Source of the DNA: UBA6623 sp965238125
GTDB lineage: Bacteria; Acidobacteriota; Terriglobia; Bryobacterales; UBA6623
Direction of reading: 5' to 3'
Assembly (NCBI GenBank): GCA_965238125.1
Contig: OZ250179.1
Span: forward strand, 2,852,001 to 2,916,000
DNA length: 64,000 bases
Below, one piece after another: positions 42,646 to 51,992 of the stretch. The notes beneath the pieces were generated by a model. That model saw only the letters and a list, made by a program, of their open reading frames with translations. It was not told the origin of the DNA and made no database searches. The translations under genes and the position numbers were made by a program. Within the stretch, counting starts at the first letter, position 1; each line of letters starts with the position of its first letter.

Positions 42646-43563
42646 TCAGCGCGCGGCGGCGCGATTCTTGTTGATGAAGGCGATGGTCAAGAAACCGTGG
42701 TCGGTTGCGAGGCGGACCGGGTTTTCGCTTTCGGCCAGTCCGGCGGAGTCGGTGTTGACCAGGCGTCCCAGGACCTTCGGCTTCGAATGCGAGGCTGCGC
42801 CCGGGAGCGTCCCCGTCAGGTTCCCGATGATCGCATTCGCGATCTCGGCCAAGGCATCTTCGAGTTCCTCGCTGTCGACGCTGGTGTCTTCGTCCGCGGT
42901 TTCGCGGTAGAGGCGCGCAGCGAGTTGCTCGGCCAGCCGGCGATCGATGCCGATGACCACGCGGCCGTTCCAGCTACCCTCGATTTCAGAGGTGACCGTC
43001 AGCGCCGGGCCGACGGTTTGACGGGCCGCCGTGCCGGCTTGTCGGGCGAGAATTCGGCAGCTGGACTGCAAGACTTGGCACGCCGCGCGCCCCGCCAACG
43101 ACGAGAGATGGTGGCGCAAAGTGGCGCCGGGATCCTCCGTGGTCGTTGGGGTGCGGCTCGCGGACGCGGCGACGCCTTCGATCGCCCGTTCGATGGTTTG
43201 GAAGATCAGTTGAGGATTGTCATAAGGTTTGAGAACGATCTCCCGCACGCCGAGATTGGTCAGATGGTCCCGGAAAGCCAGCAACACCTCGCAGGTGATG
43301 GCTACGACCACCGCGTCGGGTGCATCGGCAAACAAAGCTTCGGCGATTTCCGGAGCCTGCCCGTCGACGCGATCAAGATCGATGGTCACGACGGCGGGTT
43401 GAAAACGCCGATACAGGGCGACGGTGTCGGCGACCTCGCGAGCCTCGACGACCGTAAAGCCTCGTTGTTCCAATTCCGTGCGCACCATTGTCGAAGTCAG
43501 TTCGTTGTCGTCGACGATCAGCGCCACGGGCTTTTTTGTTGGTTGAACTGCTGTGGTTTCCAT
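42646..43563 (-). CDS. Receiver domain fused to a CheX-like phosphatase domain
   Basis: The 305-residue protein has an N-terminal receiver (VALIVDDNELTSTMV; acceptor Asp in VVTIDLDRVDG; Lys in VLKPYDNP) and a C-terminal CheX-like domain. The CheX catalytic pattern E-x2-N appears in LAEIANAIIGNLTG. CheX dephosphorylates CheY-P, so this may be a self-switching regulator or a phosphate sink. ATG 43563 is supported by GAGGGAGAC directly upstream. The frame is open far upstream inside the sulfatase gene, which is not coding. No other chemotaxis genes are visible. Confidence 0.85.
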   Translation of the reverse strand: METTAVQPTKKPVALIVDDNELTSTMVRTELEQRGFTVVEAREVADTVALYRRFQPAVVTIDLDRVDGQAPEIAEALFADAPDAVVVAITCEVLLAFRDHLTNLGVREIVLKPYDNPQLIFQTIERAIEGVAASASRTPTTTEDPGATLRHHLSSLAGRAACQVLQSSCRILARQAGTAARQTVGPALTVTSEIEGSWNGRVVIGIDRRLAEQLAARLYRETADEDTSVDSEELEDALAEIANAIIGNLTGTLPGAASHSKPKVLGRLVNTDSAGLAESENPVRLATDHGFLTIAFINKNRAAAR

Positions 43564-43718
43564 AAGTCTCCCTCGTCCGAAGACATCGACCACGGGGAGG
43601 AACAGCATTAGTTGACTTGAGCTATGCCGGTTGGCGGCAGGGGTTGACTCGCCGGCAAGAGTGCTGATCGGCGGGGCCGGCTTGGACAAGCACGCGTTTG
43701 GGTTGGGCTTGGGGGTCG

Positions 43719-45428
43719 CTACTCGGGCGCGGGCAGGACTTGGGTGCGTTTGGCCCAGTCTGACCACAAGGCCTTGAGCTCGGCGACCCGCTCGGGATGC
43801 CGCTCGGCCAGGTCTTGGGTTTCGGTGCGGTCTTGAGCGAGATTGTAAAGCTCCCACGGCTTGTCTTCGAGCGCCACGAGTTTCCAGTCGCCTTGGCGGA
43901 CGGCGCGGCTCCCGAAGTGTTCCCAATAGAGCGTCAGGTCGCCCGCGGGCTGATTGCCTCTTAGCAGCGGGGCCAGGCTTTGTCCTTCGAGTGGGATCGT
44001 CTTGAGGCCGTCGTAGGTCTTCGGGTGCTCGGCGGCGGCGAGTTCGAGAGCCGTCGGAAAAATATCGATGACATGGCCGGGTTGGGAGATGATCGAGCCG
44101 CCCTTGGCCGCGAGCCCGTCGGGCCAGTGGACGATCAGGGGGGTGGCGGTACCGCCCTCGTATTGCTCTTTTTTCCAATAACGGAAGGGCGTGTTCGAAG
44201 CGTTGGCCCACATCGGGCCGATGCCCGCGTACGTGTTTTCGGGGCCGGGGAGGATCTTCTTCTCGGTTTCGTAGGGGATCTCGGTCCCGTCGCGGAGGTG
44301 CGAGGGTCGGTCGAAGCCGGGGCCGTAACGCGAGGGGTGCTCGGGGCTTGCTCCGTTGTCGGAGAGAAACAGGATCAGGGTGTTGTCGAGCTGGTCGCGC
44401 TCTTCCAACTTTTCGACGATGCGCCCGATGCCCTGATCGAGGCGGTCGATCATGGCGGCGTGAACGGCCATGGCGCGGGCGTCCCAGACTTTGTCGGGAT
44501 TGTCTTCCCAGCGCCGTTCCCTTTCGTGGCGTTCCGAGAGGATGGCGGTTTCGGCTTCGAGTAGTCCCATCTCGACCATGCGGCGGTAGCGGGCCTCGCG
44601 AATCTTGTCCCAGCCGACTTGGTAGGTGTCCTTGTATTTCTCGATGTCCTCGGGCAGGGCGTGCAGCGGCCAGTGTGGGGCGCTGTGGGCGACGTAAAGG
44701 AAAAACGGCTTTTCGTCGCGGCTGTATTGATCGACGTAGTCGGCGGCGCGGTCGTTGAGCGCGTCGGTGTAGTAGAAATCGTCGGGGAGGGATTCGACCG
44801 CGGTGGTGTTGTGGACCAGACTGAAGGGGTCGAAGAAGTTGACCACGCCCCAGATGGTTCCCCAATGTTCGTCGAAACCGCGATTGACCGGGTAAGTCGC
44901 GGGGTCGGAAAAATCGCCGAGGTCTTTGAATCCGCTAACCCACAGGGCGTTTTCGGGCGAGTCTTTCGTGGGAGAGAGGTGCCACTTGCCGACCATGGCG
45001 GTGTGATAGTCGGCGGCCTGCAAGGCTTCGGCCACGGTTACGGCATGGCGAGCGAGGACACCGCGGTAGCCGGGGAGTTGTTGGTCGAAGGTCATGCGCC
45101 CGACGCCGGCTTGGTGGGGGTAAAGGCCGGTCATCAACGAAGCGCGCGTTGGGCAGCAGCGCGACGTGTTATAGAACTGCGTGAAACGCACGCCGTTCGA
45201 GGCGAGGCGGTCGAGGTTGGGCGTATCGATCTCGCCGCCGTAAGAGCCGAGATCGGAGTAGCCCATATCGTCGGCCATGATGAGGACGATGTTGGGGCGG
45301 GGCGGGGTGTCGGGAATCGCGGGTGTCTCCGAGCATCCCCAAGACAGACTGATCGACAAAAGCGCGAGACACGTTCTAACCGGCATGAAAGTCATGTGAA
45401 AGTTTGATTGGGTCGATGCGCGTTTCAT
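43719..45428 (-). CDS. Arylsulfatase, lipoprotein
   Basis: The 569-residue protein has a lipoprotein-type signal (LLSISLSWGC, Cys32) and a type I sulfatase domain. PNIVLIMADDMGYSDLGSYGGEI carries two metal-binding Asp. CCPTRASLMTG at 91-101 is the CxPxR motif in which Cys91 becomes formylglycine. GKWHLSP and FLYVAHSAPHWPLHA carry further active-site residues. It should remove sulfate from an organic ester in the periplasm. The upstream gene is a symporter (11-base gap), so the operon may take up the desulfated product. An unlinked formylglycine-generating enzyme is needed. Confidence 0.93.
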   Translation of the reverse strand: MKRASTQSNFHMTFMPVRTCLALLSISLSWGCSETPAIPDTPPRPNIVLIMADDMGYSDLGSYGGEIDTPNLDRLASNGVRFTQFYNTSRCCPTRASLMTGLYPHQAGVGRMTFDQQLPGYRGVLARHAVTVAEALQAADYHTAMVGKWHLSPTKDSPENALWVSGFKDLGDFSDPATYPVNRGFDEHWGTIWGVVNFFDPFSLVHNTTAVESLPDDFYYTDALNDRAADYVDQYSRDEKPFFLYVAHSAPHWPLHALPEDIEKYKDTYQVGWDKIREARYRRMVEMGLLEAETAILSERHERERRWEDNPDKVWDARAMAVHAAMIDRLDQGIGRIVEKLEERDQLDNTLILFLSDNGASPEHPSRYGPGFDRPSHLRDGTEIPYETEKKILPGPENTYAGIGPMWANASNTPFRYWKKEQYEGGTATPLIVHWPDGLAAKGGSIISQPGHVIDIFPTALELAAAEHPKTYDGLKTIPLEGQSLAPLLRGNQPAGDLTLYWEHFGSRAVRQGDWKLVALEDKPWELYNLAQDRTETQDLAERHPERVAELKALWSDWAKRTQVLPAPE

Positions 45429-45439
45429 TCGGGCAGGCC

Positions 45440-46921
45440 CTACACTTCCATGGCCGCTTTGACGTCAGGGGGGATTTCCGCTCCGGGATCTTTGCTGCTC
45501 AGCAGAGAAACGCCGATGAAGACCGCCAGCGAGACCAACAGCGAAAAGCAGCCGACGGCGAATCCGTTCGGCAAGGCATACGAGCCGTGGCGCGCGCTCA
45601 ACTCCAGGGCGAAATTCAAAACAATGCTGACGCCGATCGACAGCACGCAGGCCGTCCCGGTAGCGCGTTTCCAGTTCATCCCGATCGCGACGCTCGGAAC
45701 GATTGCCGCGGCGAAGGTTCCCCAACCGAACGTCCCCATCAACGCGATCAAGTTTTCCATGTAGAGCGCGAAGAGCGCCGAGCTTGCGAGCAAGACTGCC
45801 GTGACGACGCGCGTCCAGAACAATTCTCGGCGGACCGGCCGACCGAACAGGGCTTTCGGCATGTCGCGCACGACGGCCGCCGCGCCGATGTTCAAGAAGC
45901 TGTCGGAAGTCGACATGATGGCCGCCAACAGGCCGGCGAAGACCAGGCCCGCCAGCAAATCGGGCGTGTAATTGATCAGGAAAACCGGGGCCGCTAGATC
46001 GGCCTCGGTGAGAGGCTGCTGCTTTCCGCTTTCCACCAAAGCCCGCATTGAAAGCCCGACGCTCATCCACAGTAGGCTCAGTACGGCGTAGGAAAGGCCG
46101 CCGAACAGTGCGCCCCACTTGAGGTCGCGGATGTCGCGCAGCATCAGAAATTTCGTGATGACATGCGGTTGCCCCACCCCGCCGATGCCGAATAGCAAAT
46201 ACCAACTCAGCGCCGTCATCGGGCCGCGCGTTCCCCACGGACCGATGAATGCCGGATCGGTTTCCCAAAGGGTTCGGCTGATTGCCGACATGCCGCCGCC
46301 GGCTTGGAGGGCGTAGTAAAAGACCGCCAGCGCGGCGATCATCATCAAGAACCCCTGAAATAGGTCGGTGTAAACGCCCGCGATAATGCCGCCCGCCACG
46401 CTGTAAAAAGCCAGCACGCCGAGCCCGATCAGCAAGGCTGTGGGAAGCGAAACGCCCAGCACCGCGACGAGCACCATGCCGATCGCCAAGACCTGCGTTC
46501 CCAGATACCCGACGACCCCGAGAAAGATTGCCAGCGCCATCATGAAGCGCGGCGCTCCTCCTCCGTAGCGCGCGGCGACGGCGTCGGGAAGGGTGAGGAT
46601 CTCGCGCGCTTCGGCCATCAGACGCAGGCGCTTGCCGACGATCACCCAGGAAAACGCAAAACCGAAAATCGCCGTGAAAGTCATCCACAGCGAGCTCGAT
46701 CCGGAATCGTAGACCAGGCCCGGGCCGCCGACGAAACCGAAGCCGCTCATCGTGCTCGACATGGCCGCGATGATGACGACCACCGGGCCCAGCGATTTGC
46801 CGGCGATGAGAAAGTCGGAAATCGTGTGGGTCTTCCTCATCGCCCAAACGCCGATGCCGAGGCAGGCGCCCAGGTAGACGAGCACGCAGATCAAGATCGT
46901 GGAAGATTCAGCGGTCGGCAT
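45440..46921 (-). CDS. Sodium:solute symporter (SSS family), sulfatase-linked
   Basis: The 493-residue carrier has about 13 membrane segments. It carries DFLIAGKSLGPVVVIIAAMSSTMSGFGFVGGPGLVY at the start and LLAGLVFAGLLAAIMSTSDSFLNIGAAAVVRD, the SSS signature. It lies in a three-gene minus-strand run: a small membrane protein (46951), this carrier, then the arylsulfatase. By context it may import a sugar acid or other product released by the sulfatase, but the substrate is unknown. Confidence 0.93.
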   Translation of the reverse strand: MPTAESSTILICVLVYLGACLGIGVWAMRKTHTISDFLIAGKSLGPVVVIIAAMSSTMSGFGFVGGPGLVYDSGSSSLWMTFTAIFGFAFSWVIVGKRLRLMAEAREILTLPDAVAARYGGGAPRFMMALAIFLGVVGYLGTQVLAIGMVLVAVLGVSLPTALLIGLGVLAFYSVAGGIIAGVYTDLFQGFLMMIAALAVFYYALQAGGGMSAISRTLWETDPAFIGPWGTRGPMTALSWYLLFGIGGVGQPHVITKFLMLRDIRDLKWGALFGGLSYAVLSLLWMSVGLSMRALVESGKQQPLTEADLAAPVFLINYTPDLLAGLVFAGLLAAIMSTSDSFLNIGAAAVVRDMPKALFGRPVRRELFWTRVVTAVLLASSALFALYMENLIALMGTFGWGTFAAAIVPSVAIGMNWKRATGTACVLSIGVSIVLNFALELSARHGSYALPNGFAVGCFSLLVSLAVFIGVSLLSSKDPGAEIPPDVKAAMEV

Positions 46922-46950
46922 ATTGGAGGCATCGAGTTCGGGAATGGAGT

Positions 46951-47367
46951 TCAGGAATCTTTGCGTCCGAAGCGGCGCATGAATTCATCGAGGCGATCGG
47001 GCGGAAGGACGGTTCGGTCAAAAGTCAGCCCGTAGACGATGCCGATCGCCGCGGCAGCCGGCCAAACGCCGTAGACGAGCACGGCCGTGGCGGCGGGGAA
47101 GCCGAGGACGAGGTTCAACGGTCCTTGGGGATCATCGAGCGCGGCCATCACCGTCAACAGTACGACGTAGACGACAAAGAGTCCGACAATCAACACCGGA
47201 ATCGGTCTGCGCGTCAGCTGGGGGCCGAAGCCGACCGCCAAACCGAGCGCCATCAAGGCACAAGCGGCGATGCCGAAAAGCAGCCAATGGTTCGACCACC
47301 CGAGGATGATCGCGGCCGCGGCGGTCGGCAACATGAGTTTGACCAGGGTTGAGTTGTAATCTTTCAT
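46951..47367 (-). CDS. Small four-helix membrane protein upstream of the symporter
   Basis: The 138-residue protein has four membrane segments (LMLPTAAAAIILGW; LLFGIAACALMALGLAVGF; IPVLIVGLFVVYVVLLTVM; AATAVLVYGVWPAAAAIGIVYGL) and a cytoplasmic tail (DRLDEFMRRFGRKDS). I do not recognise a family with confidence. It ends 29 bases before the symporter start on the same strand and is probably its small partner, like DUF3311 beside the other symporter. Confidence 0.78.
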   Translation of the reverse strand: MKDYNSTLVKLMLPTAAAAIILGWSNHWLLFGIAACALMALGLAVGFGPQLTRRPIPVLIVGLFVVYVVLLTVMAALDDPQGPLNLVLGFPAATAVLVYGVWPAAAAIGIVYGLTFDRTVLPPDRLDEFMRRFGRKDS

Positions 47368-47410
47368 GGAGCAGCGGGCGGGCTGAAACGGTGTTGGACG
47401 GCGACTCTAT

Positions 47411-48418
47411 TCAAAGCGCTTGCAGCGTTGCGCTTTTCCGTTCAAAGCGCCCATCGGCTTCCCAAACGAAGGCATGGAAACGTCGGATTGTACGAAACCC
47501 GACTCTTTCATACAGGCGCGCGGCGCGTTCGTTTGCCTCGGTGACGGTGAGGCTGACCGCTTCGCAATCCAACTCGCGAAACGCGGCGAGGGAGCGGCGT
47601 AATGATTCGTACCCCACGCCCTGGCCGCTCATATGCGGCGCGACGCACAACTGCGTCACATGGCCAACGCGCGGCTCGACCAAGCTCGCCAAGCACACCG
47701 CGCAAACTTCACGCGAGGGAGTGTAGATGGCCGCCAAAGCCGCTTGACGACAGAAGGTCCCGCAACCGGGATGCTGAGAGGTGTTGTAGAGGAATCGCCT
47801 CGCGCCGGCGTAGCTGCGGTATTGGTCGTTGATGCGGCTGTCGACGTGGCTGCCGTAGGCGCGCGCGATCAAGCGCGCGGCCGCATCCAAATGATGGTTG
47901 GCCCAACGGCTGTACTGCAGGAAGGGTTCGGGCGGGCGCGGTTCGAGCGAACGGTCAAGGTCTTCGGTCAACATAAACAGGCGCGGGAAGATCTTAAGCG
48001 GGCTTCCGTAGACGATTTCGTCCTCGGGGGTGAACGAAAGCGCCAGCAATTGCCCTTCGATGCGCCGCACGCCGGGGTGAGCGGCCGCCGATTTGAGAAT
48101 CATTTCGAACAGGAAGCGCTCGGTCGCTACATTCCGGTAGTCGCGGGTGAGGAATAGGTCGCCGATCAGCGCTTTGCGTTCTTCGTGGATAAAAAAGCTA
48201 TAGCCGATCGGGCGTCCGGCCTTCATCAACACCGAGCCGTTGAGGCTGCGCATGTCGAGGTAGCGCATGATCAGGTTTTTCGACGGGCTGAAATCCCAGC
48301 GGAAGTGTTCCGACCAATAGGCCTGTTGCTCTTCGAGTAACGGTTGCAGGTCGACGCCGCGAAACAGCTGGAGCTCGGCTGTTTCGAATTCGTAGGGTGC
48401 GGCGGGCGCGGCGGCCAT
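47411..48418 (-). CDS. GNAT-family N-acetyltransferase, two-domain
   Basis: The 335-residue protein has two GNAT-like halves. The C-terminal half is canonical: HVTQLCVAPHMSGQGVGYESLRRSLAAF (acetyl-CoA binding, Q/RxxGxG/A as SGQGVG), then LTVTEANERAARLYERVGFRTIRRFHAFVWE. The N-terminal half (PIGYSFFIHEERKALIGDLFLTRDYRN) resembles a diverged copy. The substrate is unknown. ATG 48418 is used; upstream in-frame codons to 48520 are in a low-complexity region. It is 117 bases from tsaD, same strand. Confidence 0.85.
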   Translation of the reverse strand: MAAAPAAPYEFETAELQLFRGVDLQPLLEEQQAYWSEHFRWDFSPSKNLIMRYLDMRSLNGSVLMKAGRPIGYSFFIHEERKALIGDLFLTRDYRNVATERFLFEMILKSAAAHPGVRRIEGQLLALSFTPEDEIVYGSPLKIFPRLFMLTEDLDRSLEPRPPEPFLQYSRWANHHLDAAARLIARAYGSHVDSRINDQYRSYAGARRFLYNTSQHPGCGTFCRQAALAAIYTPSREVCAVCLASLVEPRVGHVTQLCVAPHMSGQGVGYESLRRSLAAFRELDCEAVSLTVTEANERAARLYERVGFRTIRRFHAFVWEADGRFERKSATLQAL

Positions 48419-48535
48419 GGTGCCGATTATAGCGTCCGGAGGTGTTGGAGGAAGCGTGGATCGTTCGGCATGTTGCACAGGGACCCGAATCGGGACAAGG
48501 ATCACGCCCCCCCCGAGCACGCCGGGGCAACAAAT

Positions 48536-49618
48536 CTAAAGGGCCAGACCCGGTTTCGCCGTTAAATCCATGGGCGAGTGTTCGCCGCGCTCGAGGCGGG
48601 GATAGGCCGCGGCGGCAATCATCGCGGCATTGTCGGTCGACAGTTTCAAGCTGGGGAAGTAGACGGGATAGGGAATCGAATCAAAACGTCGGCGCAGCCC
48701 GGAGTTGGCGGCCACGCCTCCCGAGACGATCACGGCATTCACCGGTTCCTGCTCGGCGGCTTTGACGGCTCGCCGCAGCAGCTCCTCGATCGCGGTCCGC
48801 TGAAACGACGCGATCAAGTCGAGGGTCGTTGGCGAGGTGACCGCCAAGATTTCCTCGATCGTGGGCCGCGGCGGAGCGAGAAACATCCTGCGGCGGACAC
48901 GAATTTCTTCGTCCAAGTCGGCGCCTCGGACATAGCGCAACACCGCCGTTTTCAAGCCGCTATAGCTGAGGTCGAGCGGATTGCCCTTCATGCGAACGCT
49001 CGGCAACGCAACGCCGGCCGGGTCGCCGTGAGGAGCCAGCCGGTCGATCAACGGCCCGCCCGGGTACCCCAGGCCGAGCAGCTTGGCCACTTTGTCGAAA
49101 GCTTCTCCGGCGGCGTCATCGCGAGTGCGGCCCAGCAGGCGGTAGCGGTAGTCCCCTCCGCTTTTGTGTTCGACGAAGAAGAGATGGGAGTGCCCGCCGC
49201 TAACGACCAAGGCGAGGGCGGGAAACTCTATCCGGCGACCTTCGGCGCGATGTTCGAGAATGACCGCGTGGATATGCCCCTCGATGTGGTTGATGCCAAG
49301 AAAGGGAATGCGAAGCGATGCCGCCAGTCCCTTGGCGAAGGTCAGGCCCACCAGCAAGGATCCGACCAACCCGGGGCCTTCGGTGACGGCTAGGGCGTCG
49401 AGGTCTTTGTATTCGATGGAGGCGTCTCCGAGTGCCTGCCGGACAACGGGAACGATGGCGCGCAGGTGTTCGCGCGAGGCCAACTCGGGTACGACGCCGC
49501 CGTATTTTAGGTGTGTGTCGATTTGCGATGCGACGACGTTCGAAAGCAATCGGCGGTCGGGGCCGACCACCGCGGCGGCGGTTTCATCGCAAGAGGTTTC
49601 GATTCCCAATACGTACAC
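48536..49618 (-). CDS. tsaD: tRNA N6-adenosine threonylcarbamoyltransferase
   Basis: The 360-residue protein carries all TsaD motifs: LGIETSCDETAAAVV at the start, HIEGHIHA (metal-binding HxxxH, about 110-117), VVSGGHSHL, YPGGPLIDRLA and FSYSGLKTAV-like DLSYSGLKTAV. It transfers the threonylcarbamoyl group from its adenylate to A37 of ANN-decoding tRNAs, together with TsaB and TsaE, which are not in the window. The start is GTG at 49618, where the family begins. The ribosome binding site is weak. Confidence 0.96.
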   Translation of the reverse strand: MYVLGIETSCDETAAAVVGPDRRLLSNVVASQIDTHLKYGGVVPELASREHLRAIVPVVRQALGDASIEYKDLDALAVTEGPGLVGSLLVGLTFAKGLAASLRIPFLGINHIEGHIHAVILEHRAEGRRIEFPALALVVSGGHSHLFFVEHKSGGDYRYRLLGRTRDDAAGEAFDKVAKLLGLGYPGGPLIDRLAPHGDPAGVALPSVRMKGNPLDLSYSGLKTAVLRYVRGADLDEEIRVRRRMFLAPPRPTIEEILAVTSPTTLDLIASFQRTAIEELLRRAVKAAEQEPVNAVIVSGGVAANSGLRRRFDSIPYPVYFPSLKLSTDNAAMIAAAAYPRLERGEHSPMDLTAKPGLAL

Positions 49619-50109
49619 AGATTCGATTTTCTCATCTCGGAAACGATTGCTTCCTGAAACAGTAAGGCCCCCGAGAGGCGTCGCCCCTCGGAGGCTGAGC
49701 TTTTCGGCTCGGGGCGTATAGCCTCAAGCCGGAAAAGCGGGAACAACCGATAAGCGAGATGGCCGTTCCACATGAACCGCGTCCCGTTGCTGAGACGGGC
49801 TTCAGAGCATTCGAGCGTTCACATCAACACTCGACCACCTCGCTGGATGTACAATCACTCATGTTATTGATCACCTCCTTTCGTCAGCTGCATCCATCCT
49901 ACTCGCGGCGCACCGGTGAGTCAACCCGCAAAATGCCGACTTGCTGGAGCCCGTAAGCTCCCGCGCGGAGCGCCGGAAAACAACTCGGACTGAGTGAAGG
50001 AAACCCTCGATTAGCCGACACAATGCCCTAAGGCTTTGGGGTCTGCCGGACGGGCGGAAAGCTATACTTGGCCTTGGGCCGTTTCGAAACGAAATCGCGG
50101 CCTGATTCC
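49619..50109. repeat. Divergent gene-free region between tsaD and folP
   Basis: This 491-base region has no supported gene. It contains a GC-rich hairpin at 49671-49691 (CCGAGAGGCGTCGCCCCTCGG) followed by GAGCTTTTCGGCTC, REP-like in form. The remainder shows nothing I can name. Promoters for both flanking genes are expected here. Confidence 0.5.
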
Positions 50110-50955
50110 ATGGCAGCCCGCTGGAGCGACTACCTCAAACCCGACGCCACTCTGGTGATGGGAGTGCTCAATGTAACGCCGGATTCGTTCTCGGACGGCG
50201 GGTTGTTCAGCGACGTTGAGACGGCGGTTGAACATGCCCATCGCCTGATCGAGAAAGGGGCGGACATCCTCGATATCGGCGGGCAGAGTACGCGTCCGGG
50301 GGCGCGCCCGATCACGCCCGGCGAAGAAGTCGAGCGGGTTCTTCCCGTCGTGGAGCGGCTGGCGCGCGAAACGAGTATTCCGCTTTCGATCGATACGTTC
50401 CGTGCCGAGGTGGCCGACCAGTGTTTGGTGGCGGGCGCGGTGATTCTCAACGATGTTTGCGGGTTGCGCGACCCCGAGATGCGCCAGGTGGCGGCGCGGC
50501 GCCAATCGCCGGTGGTTCTGATGCACATGCTCGGCACGCCGCAAACCATGCAGCGGGAGATTTCCTACAACGATGTGGTGGACGACCTCAAGAGCTTTTT
50601 CGAGCGCCGTGTGCGGGAAGCCGAGGACGACGGGGTGCGCGAGATCATGATCGACCCGGGGATCGGTTTCGGCAAGACCGTCGAGCACAATTTGGAAATC
50701 CTCCGTCGACTCGAGGAATTCACGACCTTGGGGCGTCCGTTGCTGGTGGGCCCCTCCCGCAAATCGTTTATCGGCGCTGTTACCGGGCGGCCCGTCGATG
50801 ACCGCGTGGACGGCACGATCGCGGCCTCGGTCATTGCCTCGATGAGGGGCGCGGACGTGGTGCGGGTGCACGATGTAGGGCGCGTAAAACAGGCTTTGAT
50901 GGTTGCGGACGCCGTTCGCCGAATGTCCGTTCCCGCGGCGGCGGAGTCTCTCTGA
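50110..50955 (+). CDS. folP: Dihydropteroate synthase
   Basis: The 281-residue protein has VMGVLNVTPDSFSDGGLF, ILDIGGQSTRPGA, SIDTFRAEVADQC, NDVCGL, MIDPGIGFGKTVEHN and VGPSRKSFIG, all canonical DHPS segments for pterin and pABA binding. It joins dihydropterin pyrophosphate and pABA. ATG 50110 is used; a TTG at 50068 is in frame upstream. It heads a compact folP-folB-folK operon in which each stop overlaps the next start. Confidence 0.96.
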   Translation: MAARWSDYLKPDATLVMGVLNVTPDSFSDGGLFSDVETAVEHAHRLIEKGADILDIGGQSTRPGARPITPGEEVERVLPVVERLARETSIPLSIDTFRAEVADQCLVAGAVILNDVCGLRDPEMRQVAARRQSPVVLMHMLGTPQTMQREISYNDVVDDLKSFFERRVREAEDDGVREIMIDPGIGFGKTVEHNLEILRRLEEFTTLGRPLLVGPSRKSFIGAVTGRPVDDRVDGTIAASVIASMRGADVVRVHDVGRVKQALMVADAVRRMSVPAAAESL

Positions 50956-51326
50956 TGAAAGATTTCGACAAGGTCATCCTGCGAGATGTGCGTGCTCGGG
51001 CGAAGGTCGGCGTGAGCGAGCAAGAGAGAGCCGAGCCCCAGGACGTGTTGTTTGACGTCGAACTGCATCTCGACCTCGCCCCGGCGGGGGCGGCCGACGA
51101 TTTGAGTCTGACGCCGGACTACGTGGAAGTTCCGGCGGTTTTGCGACGCACGGCCGGGGAGCGACCCTATCATTTGCTGGAAACCATGGCCGAGGCCGTT
51201 GCGAGCGGTTTGCTGCGGGGCTTCGGGCCCGAGCGCGTAATGGTGCGGGTGCGCAAGGCCGACCTGCGCGACGCCCACGGCCCGCTTGACGCCGCTATTG
51301 AAATCACACGCCTCCGCCATGCGTGA
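50955..51326 (+). CDS. folB: Dihydroneopterin aldolase
   Basis: The 123-residue protein starts DKVILRDVRARAKVGVSEQERAEPQDVLFDVEL. Typical FolB features follow: LTPDYVEVPAVLRRTAG, HLLETMAEAVASGLL (catalytic Glu region), VRVRKADL. It splits dihydroneopterin into hydroxymethyl-dihydropterin and glycolaldehyde. Its ATG shares a base with the folP stop (TGATG), showing coupling. Confidence 0.93.
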   Translation: MKDFDKVILRDVRARAKVGVSEQERAEPQDVLFDVELHLDLAPAGAADDLSLTPDYVEVPAVLRRTAGERPYHLLETMAEAVASGLLRGFGPERVMVRVRKADLRDAHGPLDAAIEITRLRHA

Positions 51327-51801
51327 TATCTATCTCGGGCTGGGTTCGAACATCGGCGACAAGAGGGCCCCCATCGAGCAGGCGATCGAGCGCATCGCCG
51401 AACTGGTCACGGTTCGGCGCGTGTCTTCGTTCTATGAAACGGCCCCGGTCGGGTTTCTCGATCAGGACTGGTTCCTCAACTGCGTGATCGAGGTGGAAAC
51501 CGACCGAACGGCCCGCCAACTGGCGCCTTTGCTGCTCGGCTTGGAACTCGAGATGGGGCGTCGCCGGGAGGTTCCCGGGGGCCCGCGGACGATCGACATC
51601 GACATTCTCTTCCACGGCACGGAAGTTATTGACGAAGAGGGTCTACAGATACCCCATCCCCGTCTCCACGAGCGGCTGTTTGTCTTGGAGCCGTTGAGGG
51701 AATTGTGCCCGGATCTTGTTCACCCGATTCTAGGAATCGGGGTCGCCGAGTTGGCCCGCAAACTAGCGGGAAAGCAGCAAATCCGCCGGCTCGACCGATG
51801 A
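51319..51801 (+). CDS. folK: 2-amino-4-hydroxy-6-hydroxymethyldihydropteridine pyrophosphokinase
   Basis: The 160-residue protein has IYLGLGSNIGDKRA at the N-terminus, SSFYETAPVGFLDQDWFLNCVIEVET, and GPRTIDIDILF with the two Mg-binding Asp, then PHPRLHERLFVLEPL. It pyrophosphorylates hydroxymethyl-dihydropterin, the FolP substrate, so the three genes cover consecutive folate steps. The ATG at 51319 overlaps the folB stop by 8 bases. Confidence 0.95.
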   Translation: MRDIYLGLGSNIGDKRAPIEQAIERIAELVTVRRVSSFYETAPVGFLDQDWFLNCVIEVETDRTARQLAPLLLGLELEMGRRREVPGGPRTIDIDILFHGTEVIDEEGLQIPHPRLHERLFVLEPLRELCPDLVHPILGIGVAELARKLAGKQQIRRLDR

Positions 51802-51846
51802 AGAACGGTGGGTGGGACCGGCAGTCGTCATGGGAGGCTCGGCGCA

Positions 51847-51874
51847 CCGGTGGGGCAGGTCTCCAGGCCTGCCC
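51847..51874. repeat. 28-bp direct repeat, left copy (flanks NB-ARC gene)
   Basis: The 28 bases beginning CCGGTGGGGCAGGT are identical to 54082-54109 in the same orientation. The second half holds the palindrome AGGTCTCCAGGCCT with GGCAGG/CCTGCC arms. The two copies bracket the NB-ARC/TPR gene. Confidence 0.8.
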
Positions 51875-51992
51875 TCTCACAGCGACAAAATGAATTCGGT
51901 ACGCCGCCCGGGCTCGGCCGGCCCCGAACTTTTTCGCGGACCGCCGGAATTTCGAGACAAGAGCGAGAAACTCGTTTACAATCGAAACCGGG

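Noticed and set aside
43564..44865. Upstream extension of the receiver-CheX frame
   Set aside because: It is Arg/Pro-rich and overlaps the arylsulfatase gene in the same direction but another frame; a strong ribosome binding site and the receiver domain place the start at 43563.
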